Shown: positions 8,481 through 18,273 of the stretch, one piece after another
Layout of the letters: every line of letters begins with the position of its first letter
How positions within the stretch are numbered: position 1 is the stretch's first letter
Assembly (NCBI RefSeq): GCF_010586825.1
Contig: NZ_JAAAGB010000010.1
Coordinates: 62,001 to 126,000, forward strand
Source: Draconibacterium mangrovi
GTDB taxonomy: Bacteria > Bacteroidota > Bacteroidia > Bacteroidales > Prolixibacteraceae
DNA: 64,000 nucleotides
Direction of reading: 5' to 3'
The notes under the pieces: generated by a model
What the model saw: only the letters and a program-made list of their open reading frames with translations
The model's database searches: none
What the model was told of the DNA's origin: nothing
Program-made: the position numbers and the translations under genes

Positions 8481-9827
8481 ATGAACTTCTCCAGTTATTT
8501 CAGAAATAGTATTCGCCGGTTTAACCAAAGTGAGTTTTATAAAAACATTGCTTCGCTGTTTACCGGAATGGTGCTGGCACGTGCGGTTCCCTTTGTTTTT
8601 GCGCTGGCGATTGCACGGCTGTATGCACCCGAACAGTTTGGCGATTTTGTACTTTACCTCACCATTGCTTCGGTACTTTCTATCATATCCACCGGCAAAT
8701 ACGAAAAGGCAATTATACTGGTTGAAACATCAGCGGAACGCAAGCTTATCGGGAGTTTTGCACAGAAAATTAATGCCGCCGTTAACTTAACTGCGCTGGT
8801 AATAGTTGGCCTAATCATCCTGGTTTGGCAACCCGAGACAAGCCAAAAACTGCATATCCTACTTGTTCCGTTTTATGCCTATTTTTTTAGCGCCATTCAA
8901 TTGATCCGGAATATTTATATCAGCAAAAAACAGTTTAACCGACTCTCGGTTTTAGAAATTACGAGAGCAATTTTAACCGGTGTTTTGCAATGCGCATTTT
9001 TTCTGTTTCCGGCAACAGGATTGTTTTTAGGTGCCGTTGTCGCTCAACTTTTTACATTTTTCATTTTCTCATTTCGGGTTGATGAAGCAAGTTTGTTCCG
9101 CCTCGGGAAATTTAAGTCGGAAGAAAAAGCACTGGCGCAGCGTTACATTAAATTTCCAAAGTTCTCGATCGTTTCGGAAGTAATGAATTTTGTAAGCAGC
9201 CAGCTGCCGGTCTTTCTTTTTAAACCATTTTTTGGCGACAAAATGCTGGGACTGTATTCTTTTTCGCACCGATACATCAGCGTGCCGGTTCAGCTGTTAA
9301 GCATTTCCATTTCCAGTGTTTATATACAGAACGCCAAAACGCTGGAGCAAACACCGGCCAAATTAAAAGAACTTACCTACTCACTCTTCCGAAAACAAGT
9401 GTTGCTCGGCATCATTCCATTTGCAGTACTTGGTTTTTGGGGGCAACAAATCTTCTCCATTTTATTTGGAGACGAATGGGCATTTTCCGGTTACCTGGCC
9501 CAGTTTATTGCACCCTGGCTTTATTTTGTAATGCTGGGTTCGCCACTTTCGGCCATCCTGATCGTTAAGGAAAAACAAAACGTATCGATGTGGTACAACA
9601 TATTTTTACTGATTGCCCGGATTGCCAGTTTACTAGTTGGGGGATTAATTCTTAAAGATGTTGTGTCCACCGTGATTTTGTATAGTTTGTCGGGCGTGAT
9701 ATTTTTTGCATTTCTAACGATTTACTCCTTGCTTTTGGCAGGCGTAAATTTGAAACAAGCGGGAATCTACTTTTTTAAAATGGTACTTTTGATTATTCCA
9801 ATTGCACTGCTTAAAATTTGGTTGTAA
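8481..9827 (+). CDS. Polysaccharide/oligosaccharide flippase (Wzx-like, MATE/PST superfamily)
   Basis: A 448-aa protein with about 12 hydrophobic segments and the family's N-terminal pattern: ASLFTGMVLARAVPFVFALAIARLYAPEQFGDFVLYLTIASVLSIISTGKYE. PST-family flippases move undecaprenyl-linked glycans across the inner membrane for O-antigen or exopolysaccharide assembly. Its stop is 2 nt before the ATG of the asparagine-synthetase-like gene, so the two are co-transcribed. No other glycan genes flank it, so this is an orphan pair rather than a full polysaccharide locus. Confidence 0.88.
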   Translation: MNFSSYFRNSIRRFNQSEFYKNIASLFTGMVLARAVPFVFALAIARLYAPEQFGDFVLYLTIASVLSIISTGKYEKAIILVETSAERKLIGSFAQKINAAVNLTALVIVGLIILVWQPETSQKLHILLVPFYAYFFSAIQLIRNIYISKKQFNRLSVLEITRAILTGVLQCAFFLFPATGLFLGAVVAQLFTFFIFSFRVDEASLFRLGKFKSEEKALAQRYIKFPKFSIVSEVMNFVSSQLPVFLFKPFFGDKMLGLYSFSHRYISVPVQLLSISISSVYIQNAKTLEQTPAKLKELTYSLFRKQVLLGIIPFAVLGFWGQQIFSILFGDEWAFSGYLAQFIAPWLYFVMLGSPLSAILIVKEKQNVSMWYNIFLLIARIASLLVGGLILKDVVSTVILYSLSGVIFFAFLTIYSLLLAGVNLKQAGIYFFKMVLLIIPIALLKIWL

Positions 9828-9829
9828 GA

Positions 9830-11380
9830 ATGTTGTATCTCAAAAAATATAATTGGTCGACTGAAAAAAATGTCAGTGTTTCCGGCTTTGCCTGGCTGGG
9901 AGAAGATTATTTCTGCGGACAGGATTTTGTAGCGCAGATACAAAAACTTACTTCTGATTTAGGGCAATTTAAAGATTTTGTTTCCCGATTGAACGGACAA
10001 TTCTCCATCGTTGTAAACAATGAAGAAGAAACATGGGCTAAGTGTTGCCACACCTGGAGTTTTCCGCTTTTCTATAAAATCGACAACGGTAATTTTTCCA
10101 TCAGCGACCAACCTGAACAGCTGCAACGAACAGATGAAGACAAAGAAATTGATGCTTTTGCCTCCTCCTATTTTTTACAATTTGGCGTAACACCTTTTCA
10201 GCAAACGTTAAAAGCAACTATCGCACAAATTCAACCGGGTGAGATTGTCTGCTTCAAAAATAAATCAGGAAATGTAACTTCTGATTTTGTATTTCAACTT
10301 CAGCATAAACCAAATGCAGAACAAACTCCCCAGGATGTTGAAACACATTTCCGCAACGTTTTTAAAAAGTACTTCAAACAAATAAAAAATAAACAGATAT
10401 TATTGCCGCTTACCCGGGGCTACGACTCGCGTTTACTGGCTTGCCTGTTAGCAGAATTCGGTCATAAAAATGTGCTGTGTGCCACATGGGGAAGAAAAAA
10501 TAATACGGAGAAACAAACCGCCCAAAAAGTGGCCAAAAAACTGGGATTTCAATACCAATTTATTGAGTATAATGAGGAGCTGATCGATAATTTTAAAAGC
10601 GACCCGACATTTACCGACTATGCAAACTATTCCGGTCACTGGTCATCGATGCCGTATTTGCAGGATTATTTTGCAGTAAAATTGCTTAAAGAAAAGAAAC
10701 TCATCAACGAAAAAGCAGTTGCACTTCCCGGTCATCCCGGCGATTTTTTAAGAGGGGCACATCTTAATAGTTCAATTCTTGATCTTAAAGCATCAGAGTT
10801 GGGAGCAACGCTTATAAAAACACTGGGAACTTCACTGCCGGCGAAACCTGATTTTAGAGCTGCATTGCAAAAATACCTCGAAGAAAATCGTTTCATACAG
10901 AAAAGTCTTACACCGGCTGAAGCATACGAAATCTGGGATTTACAAGAGCGGCAATGTAAATTTATCAGCAACTCGAACCAGGTTTATGCCTATTTCGGAG
11001 TTAATGTTTTAATGCCGCTTTTCGATAAACAAAGTCTTCAGTTTTTTGCCGGAATTGATGCCCGAAACAAAAACAGAGAACACCTTTACAACAAAACGCT
11101 CGAAGATTATTTTTTCAAAAAACACGGGGTTGATTTTGATTTGAAACAAATCTCAGATCAGAAAGACTCAAAATTTCAAAACCTAAAAACCCGGCTTATA
11201 AAAGCAGCTCCTCATCACTTAAAAACCTTGTACTACCCCATGAAAGACGGAATATTTTACCGCGAAATAACCGACCAACTGCGGCGAGATATAACAATGA
11301 AACATCCGCTAAAACCCCATTCGTTTAATGCCTACATAGTTCAGTGGTATTTGCATTTTCTGGCTTCTCAAGCCAAATAA
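9830..11380 (+). CDS. Asparagine-synthetase-like protein with altered active sites
   Basis: From the ATG at 9830 the protein has 516 residues with the AsnB two-domain layout: an N-terminal class II glutamine-amidotransferase-like fold (LNGQFSIVV.., then FPLFY, then SISDQPEQL) and a C-terminal ATP-pyrophosphatase-like synthetase domain. The N-terminal nucleophile Cys is absent (the protein starts MLYLKKYNW), so the glutaminase must be inactive. The PP-loop, normally SGGxDS, reads LTRGYDSR at about residues 194-201. Such proteins occur in surface-polysaccharide loci and may amidate sugar acids with ammonia or another amine. Co-transcription with the flippase supports a glycan-modifying role, which remains inference. 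A TTG at 9818 is an unlikely alternative start. Confidence 0.75.
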   Translation: MLYLKKYNWSTEKNVSVSGFAWLGEDYFCGQDFVAQIQKLTSDLGQFKDFVSRLNGQFSIVVNNEEETWAKCCHTWSFPLFYKIDNGNFSISDQPEQLQRTDEDKEIDAFASSYFLQFGVTPFQQTLKATIAQIQPGEIVCFKNKSGNVTSDFVFQLQHKPNAEQTPQDVETHFRNVFKKYFKQIKNKQILLPLTRGYDSRLLACLLAEFGHKNVLCATWGRKNNTEKQTAQKVAKKLGFQYQFIEYNEELIDNFKSDPTFTDYANYSGHWSSMPYLQDYFAVKLLKEKKLINEKAVALPGHPGDFLRGAHLNSSILDLKASELGATLIKTLGTSLPAKPDFRAALQKYLEENRFIQKSLTPAEAYEIWDLQERQCKFISNSNQVYAYFGVNVLMPLFDKQSLQFFAGIDARNKNREHLYNKTLEDYFFKKHGVDFDLKQISDQKDSKFQNLKTRLIKAAPHHLKTLYYPMKDGIFYREITDQLRRDITMKHPLKPHSFNAYIVQWYLHFLASQAK

Positions 11381-11429
11381 CAAATCCGTTCATCCCAAAT
11401 TTGGTTATATTTGTTAAAAACGAACAAAA

Positions 11430-12554
11430 ATGATTCAACTTAAAGGCTGGACACGCAATACGCTATTTATTGTCGGACTTCTTTTCATCATTTTTCTGTT
11501 GTGGTATTTTAGTGCCATCGTCACCTACATTCTTATTTCGGTGGTGCTGTCGTTTGTTGGCCGCCCGCTAACCCGCTGGCTAACAAAAATTAAATACAAA
11601 CGTTTCAAAATTCCCAAAGGGCTGGCCGCTTTTGCAACCCTGGTAAGTTTATGGATTGTTTTTATTTCCTTTTTCAGATTCATTATCCCGCTCTTGCTAA
11701 GCGAGGTTGAAACCCTGTCGCAAATTGACTTTACGCTCGTTCTCGACTCCATTGAAGAACCCTTACTGAACCTGATGCACTTTTTCAGTAAGGACACCGT
11801 GAGTATCGAATCGAAGAATTTTATGGATATTGTAACAGAAAGTTTGGGAGCTGAAATCGATTTTTCACAAGTATCGAATTGGTTTGGGCTGGTTGCCGGA
11901 ACCATTGGAGAATTGCTGATCGGTTTCTTTTCTGTTTCGTTTATCACCTTTTTCTTTTTGAAAGAAGAAACCATGTTTAGCACCTTCATTATATTGTTGG
12001 TTCCTACTCATTTAGAAGAAAAAGTAGCCCACATACTCAATTCTATTTCTTACCTGTTACGTCGGTATTTTATTGGCTTACTTTTAGAAGTTTTTATGGT
12101 AATGCTGCTCGATACCATTGGCCTTACCATCGTTGGAATGGAATTCAACCATGCGGTTGTAATTGGGTTGTTTTGCGGGATGTTTAACGTTATTCCGTAC
12201 CTGGGTCCTTGGATGGGGGCAGCACTTGGTTTGCTCATCGGGGCTGCTTTACATATTAATCTCGATTTTATGAATGAAGTTTTGCCAACTTTAGGCTGGA
12301 TGACAGTGGTTTTTCTTTCGGTTCAGGTAATCGACAATGTTCTTTTTCAGCCACTTATTTATTCCAGCAGCGTAAAAGCACACCCTCTCGAAATTTTTCT
12401 GGTAATTATAGCTGCCGGAAGTATGGCCGGAATTATCGGAATGATCCTGGCTATTCCGGTATACACCATTATTAGGGTAATTGCTGCTGAATTTTTCGAG
12501 AACATGAAACTGGTGAAAAAGCTTACCGAACACCTCGAAAAAGAGAAAAATTAA
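11430..12554 (+). CDS. AI-2E family transporter (PerM/TqsA-like)
   Basis: A 374-aa polytopic protein with about eight hydrophobic segments: two near the N-terminus, one near 60-80, an extracytoplasmic amphipathic region (about 90-150), and a C-terminal cluster. The family signature VIGLFCGMFNVIPYLGPWMGAALG is intact at about residues 246-269. Members export autoinducer-2 or act as Na+/H+ antiporters, and the substrate cannot be told from sequence. The gene starts 49 nt after the asparagine-synthetase-like gene. Confidence 0.9.
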   Translation: MIQLKGWTRNTLFIVGLLFIIFLLWYFSAIVTYILISVVLSFVGRPLTRWLTKIKYKRFKIPKGLAAFATLVSLWIVFISFFRFIIPLLLSEVETLSQIDFTLVLDSIEEPLLNLMHFFSKDTVSIESKNFMDIVTESLGAEIDFSQVSNWFGLVAGTIGELLIGFFSVSFITFFFLKEETMFSTFIILLVPTHLEEKVAHILNSISYLLRRYFIGLLLEVFMVMLLDTIGLTIVGMEFNHAVVIGLFCGMFNVIPYLGPWMGAALGLLIGAALHINLDFMNEVLPTLGWMTVVFLSVQVIDNVLFQPLIYSSSVKAHPLEIFLVIIAAGSMAGIIGMILAIPVYTIIRVIAAEFFENMKLVKKLTEHLEKEKN

Positions 12555-12778
12555 AACTAAAAACCCGTAACCAATCGATATTAAAAATCGAAACATCATT
12601 TCCCATAAATGTAACCAATCATATTTTTCAAACATTCTCAGCTATTTAACGTAAAAAATTTAATTCTTTCAGAACCTTAAGGTCTTTTTATTGTTAATAG
12701 GATAAGTCTGGATAAAAAGGCCTTTAATTTAATACTAAACTTAACAGAATGAGAGAACACTTCTTTTGGGGAGGTTTC

Positions 12779-13909
12779 ATGAAAAAAACGCAAATTTTCA
12801 TATCCCTGTTCGCATTTGTTACCTGTATTTTGCTTTCAACTAATCTGTATGCCGATTCATCCGAATCTGTTGTAACCGAAGGACATTCGCACGAAGATGT
12901 AAAACGTGGAGAACGTTTCTTCAAAGGATTATTACCCTTCGATCGGGAGTATTCGTCATGTGTTTCCTGTCACAATCTAAACCGGGTTGACACACTCAAC
13001 TGGAATCCTTCGGCAATGGATATTGCAATTAAATATGTTGACAAGGATTTTGAATCGTTTCAAGCCTCGGTATTGAATCCAGTAGGTGTAAAAATGGAAG
13101 CTTCGCATGTTAATTTCGATATTTCGGAAGAAGATCTAAAAACAGTAAAAATTTATTTAGACAATTTGGCACACACCGGAGTTCCTCCGGCAAAACCAAC
13201 GCATTACAATCTTATTCTATTTCTGTTTTTAGGTTTATTAATTACCTGGGCAGTTGTTGAACTGATTTTTATCCGAAAAATTAAACTGAAATTCATTCCT
13301 TTAATAATATTGCTTGGCGCTTTTGGCTGGCAGGTAAAAATGATTGTTACCGATGCCATTAAATTAGGCCGCCAGGAAAATTATGCGCCCGATCAACCCA
13401 TAAAATTCTCGCATAAAGTACACGCCGGCGAAAACGGCATTGATTGTATGTATTGCCACACAACGGCAGAACAAAGTAAATCGGCAGGAATACCGGCAAC
13501 CAACCTTTGTATGAATTGCCATATTCTGATTCGAGAAGGAACAAACAGCGGCAAGTTTGAAATTGCCAAAGTAGTGGATGCCGCAGAAAACGGGCACTCA
13601 ATTGAGTGGAAACGAATTCATAACCTGCCCGACCATGTTTATTTCAGCCATGCCGTGCACGTTGGTTCAGGCAAACTCGACTGTATGCAATGCCACGGTC
13701 CGGTTGAGGAAATGGATATAATGGAACAACACAGCGACCTATCGATGGGCTGGTGCGTTAACTGCCACCGCGATACCGAAGTTGACTTTGGCAATAATGG
13801 CTATTACGAACATTACGTGAAGTTGCACGAAGAAATGAAATCGGGAGCGATCGACTCGGTAAAAGCAGCTAACATTGGCGCCAATGATTGTATGCGCTGC
13901 CACTATTAA
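12779..13909 (+). CDS. actA: Alternative complex III subunit A, multiheme cytochrome c
   Basis: ActA is the multiheme c-type cytochrome of alternative complex III, which oxidises menaquinol in the membrane and hands electrons to a periplasmic carrier or oxidase. I chose the ATG at 12779 because a GGGGAGG sequence ends 4 nt before it and a clean signal peptide follows (MKKTQIFISLFAF.., cleavage near YADSS). An ATG at 12749 is in frame. Six CxxCH haem motifs are visible: 61-65, 223-227, 244-248, 302-306, 326-330 and 371-375. The first lies in a separate N-terminal mono-haem domain joined to the pentahaem part by two membrane segments (about 144-165 and 170-190). It is the first gene of the act operon. 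Confidence 0.92.
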   Translation: MKKTQIFISLFAFVTCILLSTNLYADSSESVVTEGHSHEDVKRGERFFKGLLPFDREYSSCVSCHNLNRVDTLNWNPSAMDIAIKYVDKDFESFQASVLNPVGVKMEASHVNFDISEEDLKTVKIYLDNLAHTGVPPAKPTHYNLILFLFLGLLITWAVVELIFIRKIKLKFIPLIILLGAFGWQVKMIVTDAIKLGRQENYAPDQPIKFSHKVHAGENGIDCMYCHTTAEQSKSAGIPATNLCMNCHILIREGTNSGKFEIAKVVDAAENGHSIEWKRIHNLPDHVYFSHAVHVGSGKLDCMQCHGPVEEMDIMEQHSDLSMGWCVNCHRDTEVDFGNNGYYEHYVKLHEEMKSGAIDSVKAANIGANDCMRCHY

Positions 13910-13941
13910 TCATTCAAGTTTAAAGCAGAATCAAACAAACT

Positions 13942-16881
13942 ATGACAAAATATTGGAGAAGTTTAGACGAGTTGAATAATCCGGTTGAGTTTAAACAAAA
14001 CGAAATTAAACTGGAACTGGATGCCAAGCGTGCTGTAATGAAAAAGGCGTCAGGCTCATCAAGACGCGATTTTCTTAAGACTTTTGGATTTAGCGTTGCA
14101 GCGGCAGCAGTTGTTGCCAGTTGTAAAAAGCCGGTAGACAAGGCGATTCCTTACCTGGTAAAACCTGAAGAAGTAACACCTGGAATGGCTAATTATTACG
14201 CCTCTAGCTATTTTGAAGCCAACGAATATTGTAGCGTTTTAGTGAAAGTGCGCGACGGACGCCCCATAAAAATTGAGGGTAACGACCTGTCGTCAGTTTC
14301 GCAAAAAGGTACTTCGGCACGTGTGCAGGCGTCGGTTTTGGATTTATATGACGACGCCCGTTTTAAAACACCATTAAAAAGAGGCGAAGCAACCAACTGG
14401 GAAGAAGTAGATAGCTATATCACAAAAAAGTTAGAGCAACTAAATAATGATAATAAAAAAGTTGTTCTACTCACGTCGAGCATAATTTCGCCAACAACAA
14501 TAAAAGTAATTGCGAGCTTTCAGGAAAAATATCCGAATGTTGAGTGGGTAAAATACGATGCCGTTTCGGCAAGTGGAATATTGGAAGCCAACCAACAAAG
14601 TTTTGGAGCAGCACTCGTTCCTGACTACCGATTTGAACGTGCAAAAGTAATTGCCAGTTTTGACGCCGATTTTCTTGGTACCTGGCTTTCTTCAACCGAA
14701 TACACAAAAGGTTATGCAGCCGGAAGAAAAGTGCTGGACAAAGGCGATGAAATGAGTCGTCATTATCAGTTCGAGTCGGGAATGACATTGACCGGATCGA
14801 ATGCTGATGTTCGTGTACCGATAAAACCTTCGGAAGAAAAGACAATATTAACAGCGCTGTATTATCAATTATTGCAGGCAAAAGGCTTTATGACCATCGC
14901 AGCACCGGGCAGTCCGGTTGATGTAAAAGGATTGGCTGAGGACCTGCTGGCAAACGAAGGAAAATCTCTGGTAATTTCGGGAAGTAACGATGTAAATATC
15001 CAATTGATTGTAAATGCCATTAATAATCTTTTGGGAAATTATGGTTCAATCATTCTATTTGACAGACCATTAAATACACATCAGGCGATAGATGCCGATT
15101 TTGAAAAGGTAATCAGCGGATTAAAAAATAAAGAAATTGCAGGCATGCTTTGCTGGGGAGTAAACCCGGTTTACAATCATCCAAAAGGAAAAGAGATAAA
15201 AGCACTAATCTCAGGTGCGGAACTCTCGGTTTCGTTTTCCGACAGAAAAGATGAAACAACTGCCGCCTGCCATTGGGTGTGCCCTGCACCACATTACCTT
15301 GAAGCATGGAACGATGCCGAGCCGAAAAAAGGACTTTTCAGCTTGTCGCAACCTACTATTTCAAAACTCTTTGACAGCCGACAGATTCAGGAAACGCTGT
15401 TAAAATGGACCGGCAAAGAGCAGCCTAACTATTACGAAATTTTAAAAGCAAACTGGGAAGAGAATTTTTCCAGTTTACAATCAAAATATTCCGATTCCCG
15501 GTTATTCTGGAACGATACCTTGCAAAAAGGTGTTTTCGAAACAGAGCTAACTGCTGAAACACCTTTGTATAGCGAAATTGGATTAGAAAATGCTTTACAA
15601 CTTGGCGGTGAGCTATCTCAGGGCTGGGAAGTTGTTTTCTACCAGAGTATGGCTTTGAAGGACGGAAGTGCTGCGAACAATCCGTGGTTACAGGAATTGC
15701 CCGATCCCGTTGCAAAGATCAGCTGGGATAACTTTGCCGCAGTTCCGGTAAAATGGGCCGAAGAAAATGGAGTTCAGAATGAATCGGTAATCACCATAAA
15801 CGGAATTGAAATGCCCGTTTTTGTGCAGCCCGGACAAGCACCCGATACCATTTCAGTGGCTTTGGGTTACGGCCGCGAAGTTGCCGGAAAAGTTGGCGAC
15901 GGTGTTGGTAAAAATATGTATGCACTGACATCGATACAAAACAATGCTAAACAGCTTTGGATTAGTGGTGCTGATGTGCAGACCACAACAAAAACTTTCG
16001 AACTGGCGCTGTCGCAAACGCACCATTCGATGGAAGGCCGTCCAATTGTTCGTGAAACCAATTTCGATAAATGGCAACTCGATCCGGCTTCGGGTAATGA
16101 AATTCGTCAGGAACATCTGGAACATCACGTTTCGATGTATCCCGAGCAGGAATTTAAAGGTCATCATTGGGCGATGGCAGTCGATCTGGGAAGTTGTGTG
16201 GGATGTGGAAACTGTTCCATCTCTTGCCAGGCTGAAAACAACGTGCAGGTAATCGGTAAAGAACAGGTTCGCAACCGCCGGATCATGCACTGGATTCGTG
16301 TTGACCGCTATTTCTCAAACGATGCAGAAAATCCGGATGTATATCATCAGCCGGTAATGTGTCAGCATTGCGACAATGCACCGTGTGAAAATGTTTGTCC
16401 GGTTTCGGCAACTCCACACAGCGAGGAAGGCTTAAACCAAATGGCCTACAACCGCTGCGTGGGAACAAAATATTGTGTGAACAACTGCCCGTACAAAGTG
16501 CGTCGTTTTAACTGGTTTCAGTATGTGCAAAATCCGGAATTCGATTACGCATCAAACAGCGATTTGGGACGTATGGTTCTTAATCCTGATGTTACCGTTC
16601 GCTCTAGAGGAGTGGTAGAAAAATGCTCGTTCTGTGTACAACGCATTCAGGAGAAAAAAGCGGAGGCAAAAGTTGCCGGCAGAATGCTAAAAGACGGCGA
16701 AGTACAACCGGCCTGTGTTCAATCTTGTCCGGCCGACGCACTGGTTTTTGGCGATCTGAACGATGAGAACAGCAAAATAAACAAGTTGTTTAAGAACGAG
16801 CGCAATTACCATTTACTGGAAGAGTTGCACACCCTGCCATCGGTAGGATATTTAACTAAAGTAAGAAACAAAAAAGCATAA
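13942..16881 (+). CDS. actB: Alternative complex III subunit B, fused molybdopterin-oxidoreductase-like/Fe-S protein
   Basis: The 979-aa ActB joins a molybdopterin-oxidoreductase-like domain (about 75-700, no molybdenum cofactor in known complexes) to a ferredoxin-type domain with four cysteine clusters (about 750-960): CVGCGNCSISC, CQHCDNAPCENVC, CVGTKYCVNNC and CSFCVQ..CVQSC. Together these fit 3Fe-4S plus three 4Fe-4S centres. The N-terminus carries the Tat variant signal SSRRDFLKTFGF (Arg41-Arg42) and then VVASC (Cys61), a possible lipidation site. It starts 32 nt after actA and ends 6 nt before actC. The fusion of the two domains is the usual form in Bacteroidota. Confidence 0.94.
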   Translation: MTKYWRSLDELNNPVEFKQNEIKLELDAKRAVMKKASGSSRRDFLKTFGFSVAAAAVVASCKKPVDKAIPYLVKPEEVTPGMANYYASSYFEANEYCSVLVKVRDGRPIKIEGNDLSSVSQKGTSARVQASVLDLYDDARFKTPLKRGEATNWEEVDSYITKKLEQLNNDNKKVVLLTSSIISPTTIKVIASFQEKYPNVEWVKYDAVSASGILEANQQSFGAALVPDYRFERAKVIASFDADFLGTWLSSTEYTKGYAAGRKVLDKGDEMSRHYQFESGMTLTGSNADVRVPIKPSEEKTILTALYYQLLQAKGFMTIAAPGSPVDVKGLAEDLLANEGKSLVISGSNDVNIQLIVNAINNLLGNYGSIILFDRPLNTHQAIDADFEKVISGLKNKEIAGMLCWGVNPVYNHPKGKEIKALISGAELSVSFSDRKDETTAACHWVCPAPHYLEAWNDAEPKKGLFSLSQPTISKLFDSRQIQETLLKWTGKEQPNYYEILKANWEENFSSLQSKYSDSRLFWNDTLQKGVFETELTAETPLYSEIGLENALQLGGELSQGWEVVFYQSMALKDGSAANNPWLQELPDPVAKISWDNFAAVPVKWAEENGVQNESVITINGIEMPVFVQPGQAPDTISVALGYGREVAGKVGDGVGKNMYALTSIQNNAKQLWISGADVQTTTKTFELALSQTHHSMEGRPIVRETNFDKWQLDPASGNEIRQEHLEHHVSMYPEQEFKGHHWAMAVDLGSCVGCGNCSISCQAENNVQVIGKEQVRNRRIMHWIRVDRYFSNDAENPDVYHQPVMCQHCDNAPCENVCPVSATPHSEEGLNQMAYNRCVGTKYCVNNCPYKVRRFNWFQYVQNPEFDYASNSDLGRMVLNPDVTVRSRGVVEKCSFCVQRIQEKKAEAKVAGRMLKDGEVQPACVQSCPADALVFGDLNDENSKINKLFKNERNYHLLEELHTLPSVGYLTKVRNKKA

Positions 16882-16887
16882 ACGCCT

Positions 16888-18273
16888 ATGTATAATTCAG
16901 CCGTAAGGGGAAAGCTAATTGATGGCGAAAAGTCGTTCAGCCAGATCTCGAAGGAGATATTAGCACCCATCCACGCCAAAACGCCGCTGTGGTGGTATGC
17001 AGCCATGATGGTGAGTTTGGGCATGTTCGGATTTGGTTTGTATTGCAAATACATCACCGTTTCAACCGGAATTGGTACCTGGGGAGTAAACAACTCGGTA
17101 GCCTGGGGTTGGGCCATCATCAACTTTGTTTGGTGGATCGGAATCGGACATGCCGGAACAGCATTTTCCATTTTCCTGCTCATTTTACGGCAAAAATGGA
17201 GAACTGCCATTAACCGTGCAGCAGAAGCGATGACCGTTGTTGCCGTTTTCTGTGCAAGCCTTTTCCCGCTGTTACACATGGGGCGTCCGTGGTTGTTTTT
17301 CTTCATTTTCCCGTATCCGAATACGCGTGGTCCGCTTTGGGTGAATTTTAACTCACCGCTTTTCTGGGACTTTGTGGCCATTTCAGCTTACCTGCTTATT
17401 TCAGCAAGTTTCTGGTATTTCGGTATGGTACCTGATTTTGCAACGATCCGCGACACGGCAAAATCGAAAATTAAAAAAGCTGTTTACGGATTTTTTGCCT
17501 TCGGCTGGACAGGATCGAGCCGCGAGTGGCTGCGTTTTGAAGGCCTGAGTTTTGTACTTGGAGGAATTGCTGCTGTATTAGTTGTTTCGGTGCACTCGAT
17601 TGTATCTACTGACTTTGCTGTTTCGGTTCAAGCCGGATGGCACACCACCATCTTCCCGCCATACTTTGTAATCGGAGCAATTTTCTCGGGATTTGCCATG
17701 GTGCTCACCCTTGTTATTACGATGCGTGGCTTATACAATATGAATGATTTTATTACCGACCGACACGTTGATGCGGTTTGCCGAATCCTGATATTTATTT
17801 CGCTGATTATGGGAACTGCCTATATGACCGAGATCTTTATTGCCTGGTATTCGGCTTCGGAATATGAGACTTATATGTTCTTTAAAAACCGTTTGTTTGG
17901 TGATTATGCGTTCCAGTTTTGGGCTATGTTTACGGCCAACGCTGTGATTCCGCAGTTGTTCTGGTTTAAAGCGGTGCGCAAACGCATGTGGATCGTATTC
18001 ATCATTTCCATCATCATCAATATCGGTATGTGGTTCGAGCGCTTTAATATTGTGGTTACCACGCTTAGTCGCGATTACCTGCCGGCTGCTTGGGCCAACT
18101 ACTCGCCCACCTATGTTGAAATAGGATTCTTTGTCGGTACACTCGGAATGTTTTTGGCCGGAGTACTGTTGTTCTTCCGCTACATTCCAATGATTGCCAT
18201 CTCTGAATTAAAAAGTGTGGCAAAATTCGACAAACCAAATAACGGACAACTAAAAGCAAAAAGTCATGAGTAA
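16888..18273 (+). CDS. actC: Alternative complex III subunit C, NrfD/PsrC-like quinol-binding membrane protein
   Basis: A 461-aa protein with about ten transmembrane helices and the polysulfide-reductase NrfD layout. ActC binds quinol and is thought to be a site of proton movement. Conserved-looking features are the PLWWYAAM start of helix 1, the GIGHAGTAFS segment, LLHMGRPWLFF and a C-terminal tail in the cytoplasm. The start lies 6 nt after actB, and its 3' end overlaps actD by 8 nt, so translation is probably coupled. Confidence 0.94.
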   Translation: MYNSAVRGKLIDGEKSFSQISKEILAPIHAKTPLWWYAAMMVSLGMFGFGLYCKYITVSTGIGTWGVNNSVAWGWAIINFVWWIGIGHAGTAFSIFLLILRQKWRTAINRAAEAMTVVAVFCASLFPLLHMGRPWLFFFIFPYPNTRGPLWVNFNSPLFWDFVAISAYLLISASFWYFGMVPDFATIRDTAKSKIKKAVYGFFAFGWTGSSREWLRFEGLSFVLGGIAAVLVVSVHSIVSTDFAVSVQAGWHTTIFPPYFVIGAIFSGFAMVLTLVITMRGLYNMNDFITDRHVDAVCRILIFISLIMGTAYMTEIFIAWYSASEYETYMFFKNRLFGDYAFQFWAMFTANAVIPQLFWFKAVRKRMWIVFIISIIINIGMWFERFNIVVTTLSRDYLPAAWANYSPTYVEIGFFVGTLGMFLAGVLLFFRYIPMIAISELKSVAKFDKPNNGQLKAKSHE

